A stretch of DNA of 52,556 bases. Origin: Streptomyces calvus. GTDB lineage: Bacteria; Actinomycetota; Actinomycetes; Streptomycetales; Streptomycetaceae. The translations under genes and the position numbers were made by a program. Below are positions 49,380 through 52,556 of this stretch, one piece after another; position 1 is the first letter of the stretch, and every line of letters starts with the position of its first letter. Where the stretch lies: assembly GCF_006782915.1 (NCBI RefSeq), contig NZ_VCNP01000038.1:1-52556 (forward strand), given 5' to 3'. Below the pieces are notes generated by a model that did not search any database, was not told the DNA's origin, and was given only the letters and a program-made list of their open reading frames with translations.

Positions 49380-49620
49380 GCCCATGGACCCCACGCGCAC
49401 GCACGCGGGTGCCCCGGACACGTGCACACGCCTACGCACGCGGGTGCCCGGACACGTACTGCGGGCGTGCGCGGACGGGTGCGGGGACGCGTGAGTGAGC
49501 GGGTGCCCGGACACGTGCTGCGCGGGTGCGGGGACGGGTGCGGGGACGCATGGGTGAGCAGTGCGGGGACGCGTGGCTGCTCGGGTGCCGGGGCGCGTAC
49601 GGGCTCGTTGCGTGGGTGAC
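49380..49620. repeat. Degenerate GC-rich repeats (GCGGGTGCCCGGACACGTGCTGC family)
   Basis: At least three long related blocks contain GCGGGTGCCCGGACACGT (about 49407, 49440 and 49499), with shorter GTGCGGGGACGCG-type units between 49475 and 49575. No gene is supportable in 49364-49677. The CACGTG core recurs three times. Confidence 0.75.
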
Positions 49621-49677
49621 GTAAATCATCGCTGCGACGGTCATCCGGCCCGTTGGGCCAGGCTTACGGTGGGACGC

Positions 49678-50064
49678 ATGTCCCCTCTGGCCGAGATCAG
49701 CAGCTCGTTCGCGCCGCGTTTCGCGGAGTTCGCGTTCGAGCCCGCTTTCACGGCCGCGGTGGACCAGCACGTGGCGGAGATCAGGGACCGGCTGTCGGCC
49801 GGCGGACCCTCGCTGGAGCCGCCGCCCCCGCACCCCGAGGACCTCACCGACTACGCCCTCGGCTTCCTGGACGCCCTCACGGAACTCGACTGGCGCGAGC
49901 CCGTCGGACACGACTACGCCGTGTGCCGGCTGACCGCCATCAGCTGGCTGGTCCGCCGGCACGGCCTGCTCGACGGGAACGGCGCGTTCCCGGACGCGTG
50001 CGGGGACGGCACCGTCCGGGACGACCACGAGGGCCGGGAGGGCCGGGAGAGCCAGGGGCGCTAG
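49678..50064 (+). CDS. Conserved-looking small hypothetical protein
   Basis: 128 residues from the ATG at 49678. No ribosome site is present; TACGGT lies 7 bp before the ATG, so the mRNA may be leaderless. The sequence is acidic and mostly helical (FAEFAFEPAFTAAVDQHVAEI, LTDYALGFLDALTEL), with YAVCRLTAISWLVRRHGLL towards the end and a disordered charged tail. There is no signal peptide or known motif. I do not recognise the family. Confidence 0.7.
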   Translation: MSPLAEISSSFAPRFAEFAFEPAFTAAVDQHVAEIRDRLSAGGPSLEPPPPHPEDLTDYALGFLDALTELDWREPVGHDYAVCRLTAISWLVRRHGLLDGNGAFPDACGDGTVRDDHEGREGRESQGR

Positions 50065-50077
50065 GAACCGCGGCGGT

Positions 50078-50100
50078 GGCCGGCGAACGCGTCGCCGGCC
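50078..50100. terminator. Hairpin between convergent genes
   Basis: GGCCGGCGA (50078-50086) pairs exactly with TCGCCGGCC (50092-50100) around ACGCG; it lies 13 bp past the stop of the hypothetical gene and 27 bp beyond the stop of the convergent channel-like gene. Confidence 0.75.
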
Positions 50101-50127
50101 GTCCGTCCGTCTCCCGGGCGGTCCCGG

Positions 50128-50922
50128 TCAGAGCCCGGTCCCGCCGCGCATGTCCGTGCCGCCCGGCATGTCCGTGCGCTCACGGGCCGGCTGGTTGCGC
50201 ATCGCGTCCTCACGGCCGGACTGGTAGGCGCTCGCCCCCGCCTTGGCACGCTGCTGCTCCTGCTCCATCCCGGACAGCGCCCGCTCCCACCGCTGCTGCA
50301 TCGGCTGGATCATGCCGCCGCCGACACCGACGACCAGGATGCCGGCGACCGTGGCCAGCGCCGCGTACAGCATCGGCCGGGTGATGTCCGTCGCGATGCC
50401 CGCCTGGCCCAGCGCCGCGACGACGCCGAGCGCGACGATGGCGGCCCACAGGACCCTGGCCACCGTGCCGCCGTACGGCCGGGACGACAGCGCGCTGGAG
50501 ACGATGCCGCGCACCGCGTTGGCGATGGCCATCGCGACGACCACCAGGACGACGGCGACGATGGCGCGCGGCAGCCAGGCCACGATGCCGTTGATCATCG
50601 CGCTGACCGGATTGGGCCCGAAGACGCCCAGCGCCAGTTGCAGGGTGACCAGCAGCAGCGCGTAGTAGACGATCTTGGAGACGATCCCGGTCAGGTCGTA
50701 CTTGGAGTTGGCGAGCATCCGCTCGGTGCCGGCCCGCTCCGAGAGGCGCTCCGAACCGACCTTGCGCAGCACACGGTCCAGGACCCGCGCGATCAGCTTG
50801 GAGACGAACCAACCGATGGCCAGGATGACCAGGAAGGCGACCAGCTTCGGCACGAACGTGGCGATCTTCGACCAGGCGTCGTCGAGGCCCCCGGTGAAGT
50901 CGATGGCGAGAGTGGTGGCCAT
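50128..50922 (-). CDS. Mechanosensitive-channel-like membrane protein (TM-helix repeat, CmpX-type)
   Basis: 264 residues from the ATG at 50922, with GAAGGAGGGG upstream. Five hydrophobic segments: VPKLVAFLVILAIGWFVSKL (about 25-44), IVYYALLLVTLQLALGVFG, LPRAIVAVVLVVVAMAIANAV, VARVLWAAIVALGVVAALG and LYAALATVAGILVVGVGGGM. The IARVLDRVLRKVGSE stretch after TM1 is typical of 'conserved TM helix' proteins related to MscS. The classical MscS beta-domain is lacking. The C-terminal tail is Gln/Glu/Arg-rich and ends in DMPGGTDMRGGTGL, an imperfect repeat. Confidence 0.82.
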   Translation of the reverse strand: MATTLAIDFTGGLDDAWSKIATFVPKLVAFLVILAIGWFVSKLIARVLDRVLRKVGSERLSERAGTERMLANSKYDLTGIVSKIVYYALLLVTLQLALGVFGPNPVSAMINGIVAWLPRAIVAVVLVVVAMAIANAVRGIVSSALSSRPYGGTVARVLWAAIVALGVVAALGQAGIATDITRPMLYAALATVAGILVVGVGGGMIQPMQQRWERALSGMEQEQQRAKAGASAYQSGREDAMRNQPARERTDMPGGTDMRGGTGL

Positions 50923-51108
50923 GAGCGGCCCCTCCTTCGGTCGGTGGCGTCCCCCTCCTCTCGTGGATAGCAGCGGGACACGCACCGGGCCGCCGCAGCG
51001 CAGCCAACGGAGTGACGCCCGCCGTCGAGCGGACGCCCGGACATCACACAGCGTCGTCGAAGGTCACGCGGGGCCGGTCGGAGCCGTACGGCGGAGGGCA
51101 GGCGATGC

Positions 51109-52188
51109 TCAGCCCTGGGTCTGCAGCTGGCGCAGCTGCCGGTGCACGTGGTCCAGCGCGCCCTCGCGCCGGCCGGGCACCCGGCCGCGCAGCTCCGCGA
51201 GCGCCGCGCCCAGCTCACGGGCCCTGACCGGGTCGCCGACCCGGCCCCACTGGTGGTGCGCCCGGTCCACGGCCGCCTCGACGGCCGGCGCGTCCGGCGC
51301 CTGCCCGGCGGCCAGCCGCGCCGTGGCCACCGCCATCCACGCCCCGCAGCTGCGCGCCGCGTCCCCCGCCAGCATCGCCAGGTCCGCCCGCACCTCGGTC
51401 CAGTGCAGCGCCTCCTCGGAGGCGGGCCCGTGCGCCAGGGACGCCGCCTGCTCCAGGCGCGCGGCGAGCGCGTCGGCGTCCGCGTGCCGGCCGGAGCGCA
51501 CGGCGGCGGTGACGGCCGCGTGCGGATCACCCGGGACCGGCCCGCGCTGGACCAGCACCAGGTCGGTGCCCGCGCTCTCCGGCGCGATCCGCGCCAGCGC
51601 CTGCTGGTGCAGGTCCTCCTCCGGCGGACGCCACCCGCTGCGCAGGATCGTCGCGACCGCCTTCATGTACGCCGGTGCCGCCACGCCGCGCCGGGACGGC
51701 GGCGGCGCGACCCGGCCGTACACCGCGTTGTCCCGGCCGCAGTCCAGCGGCGGCGGGCCGGCCGGCCGCGGCGCGCACAGCGTCTGCCAGGTCTCCGCGT
51801 CGGCGTGCAGGTCGAGGATGAGGGTCGTCGCGCCCGCCGGGCGCAGCCGCAGTTCGTCCCGGAACCAGTGCCACGGCAGGGCCGTGTAGCGCATGGTGGA
51901 CGCGGTCGTACGGGCCAGCGCCAGATGCGGCAGGCGCTGGCGGCGGTCGAGGTGGAGCTGGCCGGTGACGTACACGGTGAGCGGTCCCGGTGCGGCGGCG
52001 GCCGCGCGCAGCCGGGTCAGCACGGCCTGCGGCTCCAGCGGGTCGGCGAGTTCCACCACGTTCGCGGTGTCGGAGCCGGACAGCACGGCGGGCGGCACGG
52101 CCGCGAGGACCGGGAGCACGGACGCCGCGTCCACCAGCCGCCCGCGGCCCAGCGGCGAGGCCGCCAGCAGCAGCACGGTTCCGGGCAT
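51109..52188 (-). CDS. Unknown protein, possible degenerate caspase-like fold plus helical C-terminus
   Basis: 359 residues from the ATG at 52188, with GGGGAGGG upstream. Strand-like segments PGTVLLLAASPLG (1-13), LTVYVTGQLH (70-79) and TTLILDLHADAE (121-132) sit where caspase-like domains have a first strand, the catalytic-His strand (YxSGHG) and the catalytic-Cys strand (LILDxC). Here the His and Cys positions read Q and H, so any such domain would be inactive. The C-terminal ~130 residues are Ala-rich helices resembling TPRs. It is 61 bp downstream of a PP2C-type phosphatase gene on the same strand. The caspase idea is a guess from pattern only. Confidence 0.72.
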   Translation of the reverse strand: MPGTVLLLAASPLGRGRLVDAASVLPVLAAVPPAVLSGSDTANVVELADPLEPQAVLTRLRAAAAAPGPLTVYVTGQLHLDRRQRLPHLALARTTASTMRYTALPWHWFRDELRLRPAGATTLILDLHADAETWQTLCAPRPAGPPPLDCGRDNAVYGRVAPPPSRRGVAAPAYMKAVATILRSGWRPPEEDLHQQALARIAPESAGTDLVLVQRGPVPGDPHAAVTAAVRSGRHADADALAARLEQAASLAHGPASEEALHWTEVRADLAMLAGDAARSCGAWMAVATARLAAGQAPDAPAVEAAVDRAHHQWGRVGDPVRARELGAALAELRGRVPGRREGALDHVHRQLRQLQTQG

Positions 52189-52249
52189 GGTCCCTCCCCT
52201 GTCGATCACCTACGCAGCACGGTAACCGCTGCGGCTGCAAAGGGTGACC

Positions 52250-52556
52250 TCAGGAGACCGAACGTCCCCCTTCGCGGCCTTCGCCCCGGTCCGGGCGGGT
52301 CCGCCGCACCGCGAACGCGGTGGTGTCGTCGGCCAGCAGACCCCCGCTGTGCCGCAGCGTCCCGTCCCGTACGACGGCGACCAGCGGGGCCGGCGCGACG
52401 ACCCGCGGGTCCGCCGCCACCGCCCGGGTCACGTCGTCGCGGAGCCGGTAGAAGCGGCCGTCGCCGTCCCGCGCCTCCGTCACCCCGTCGGTGACCAGCA
52501 GCAGCGTCTCGCCGGCGGCCAGCGGCAGCCGCCGCCCCCGCCGCGGGGCCGGGGCC
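52250..52556 (-). CDS. PP2C/SpoIIE-type phosphatase, C-terminal part (cut by window edge)
   Basis: About 102 C-terminal residues are visible, running off the right edge. The segment LPLAAGETLLLVTDGVTEARD carries the conserved TDGVTE motif that closes the metal site of PP2C/SpoIIE phosphatases, and LLADDTTAFAVRR is the usual final strand (DDxT). Such enzymes dephosphorylate anti-sigma-factor antagonists or act in Ser/Thr kinase signalling. Upstream domains cannot be seen. It is followed on the same strand by the unknown 359-residue protein. Confidence 0.85.
   Translation of the reverse strand, partial: APAPRRGRRLPLAAGETLLLVTDGVTEARDGDGRFYRLRDDVTRAVAADPRVVAPAPLVAVVRDGTLRHSGGLLADDTTAFAVRRTRPDRGEGREGGRSVS

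Overview
The window is high-GC DNA with GTG/TTG starts, third-position GC bias, Tat and lipoprotein signals, many secreted proteins and paralogous regulators. It reads as the chromosome of a Streptomyces or a very close relative. It is mostly accessory or 'arm-like' content; I see no rRNA or tRNA gene, no transposase and no CRISPR array. All calls come from reading the sequence; no database search was run.

Layout. 0-8.5 kb: a cut LysR regulator divergent from a class-A-beta-lactamase-fold serine hydrolase, a Tat-exported metallo-beta-lactamase-fold hydrolase, a PAP2 phosphatase, a PLP decarboxylase with a small membrane-protein gene behind it, and a PucR regulator. 8.5-17.6 kb: two large secreted proteins, a decayed LanC-like gene, a Pro/Gln-rich membrane protein and a TerD-nuclease fusion. 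17.6-22.6 kb: a DUF1326/DUF2182 pair, a 26-bp perfect tandem repeat, and an ECF41 (SigJ-type) sigma factor with its FAD oxidoreductase partner. 22.9-29.5 kb: a secreted phytase-esterase-like protein, then a complete siderophore ABC importer with an iron box before the permease genes and another before the binding protein. 29.7-33.3 kb: a pectate-lyase-like protein, an orphan sugar-binding lipoprotein and a zinc-ribbon protein.

33.3-37.9 kb is a beta-lactam island: a class A beta-lactamase lipoprotein and a low-affinity-type transpeptidase in one operon, divergent from a LysR regulator translationally coupled to a second serine hydrolase. This LysR/hydrolase pair is a paralogue of the pair at the left edge. 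37.9-44 kb holds a cold-shock protein, a MerR-like regulator, a decayed TetR-like gene, small secreted or zinc-binding proteins, an alpha-glucosidase and a roughly 490-bp minisatellite.

45-52.5 kb has the two most interesting loci. First, a short threonyl-tRNA synthetase lacking the editing domain, followed by a nucleoside hydrolase, sits behind an 18-residue, apparently leaderless leader peptide with three consecutive Thr codons and a perfect 16-bp terminator hairpin. This looks like ribosome-mediated attenuation of an auxiliary ThrRS. Second, an HTH-TPR regulator is divergent from a 54-residue exported peptide gene with a 24-bp palindrome between them, which resembles a peptide-pheromone/receptor pair. 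The window ends in a mechanosensitive-channel-like protein, a possible degenerate caspase-fold protein and a cut PP2C-type phosphatase.
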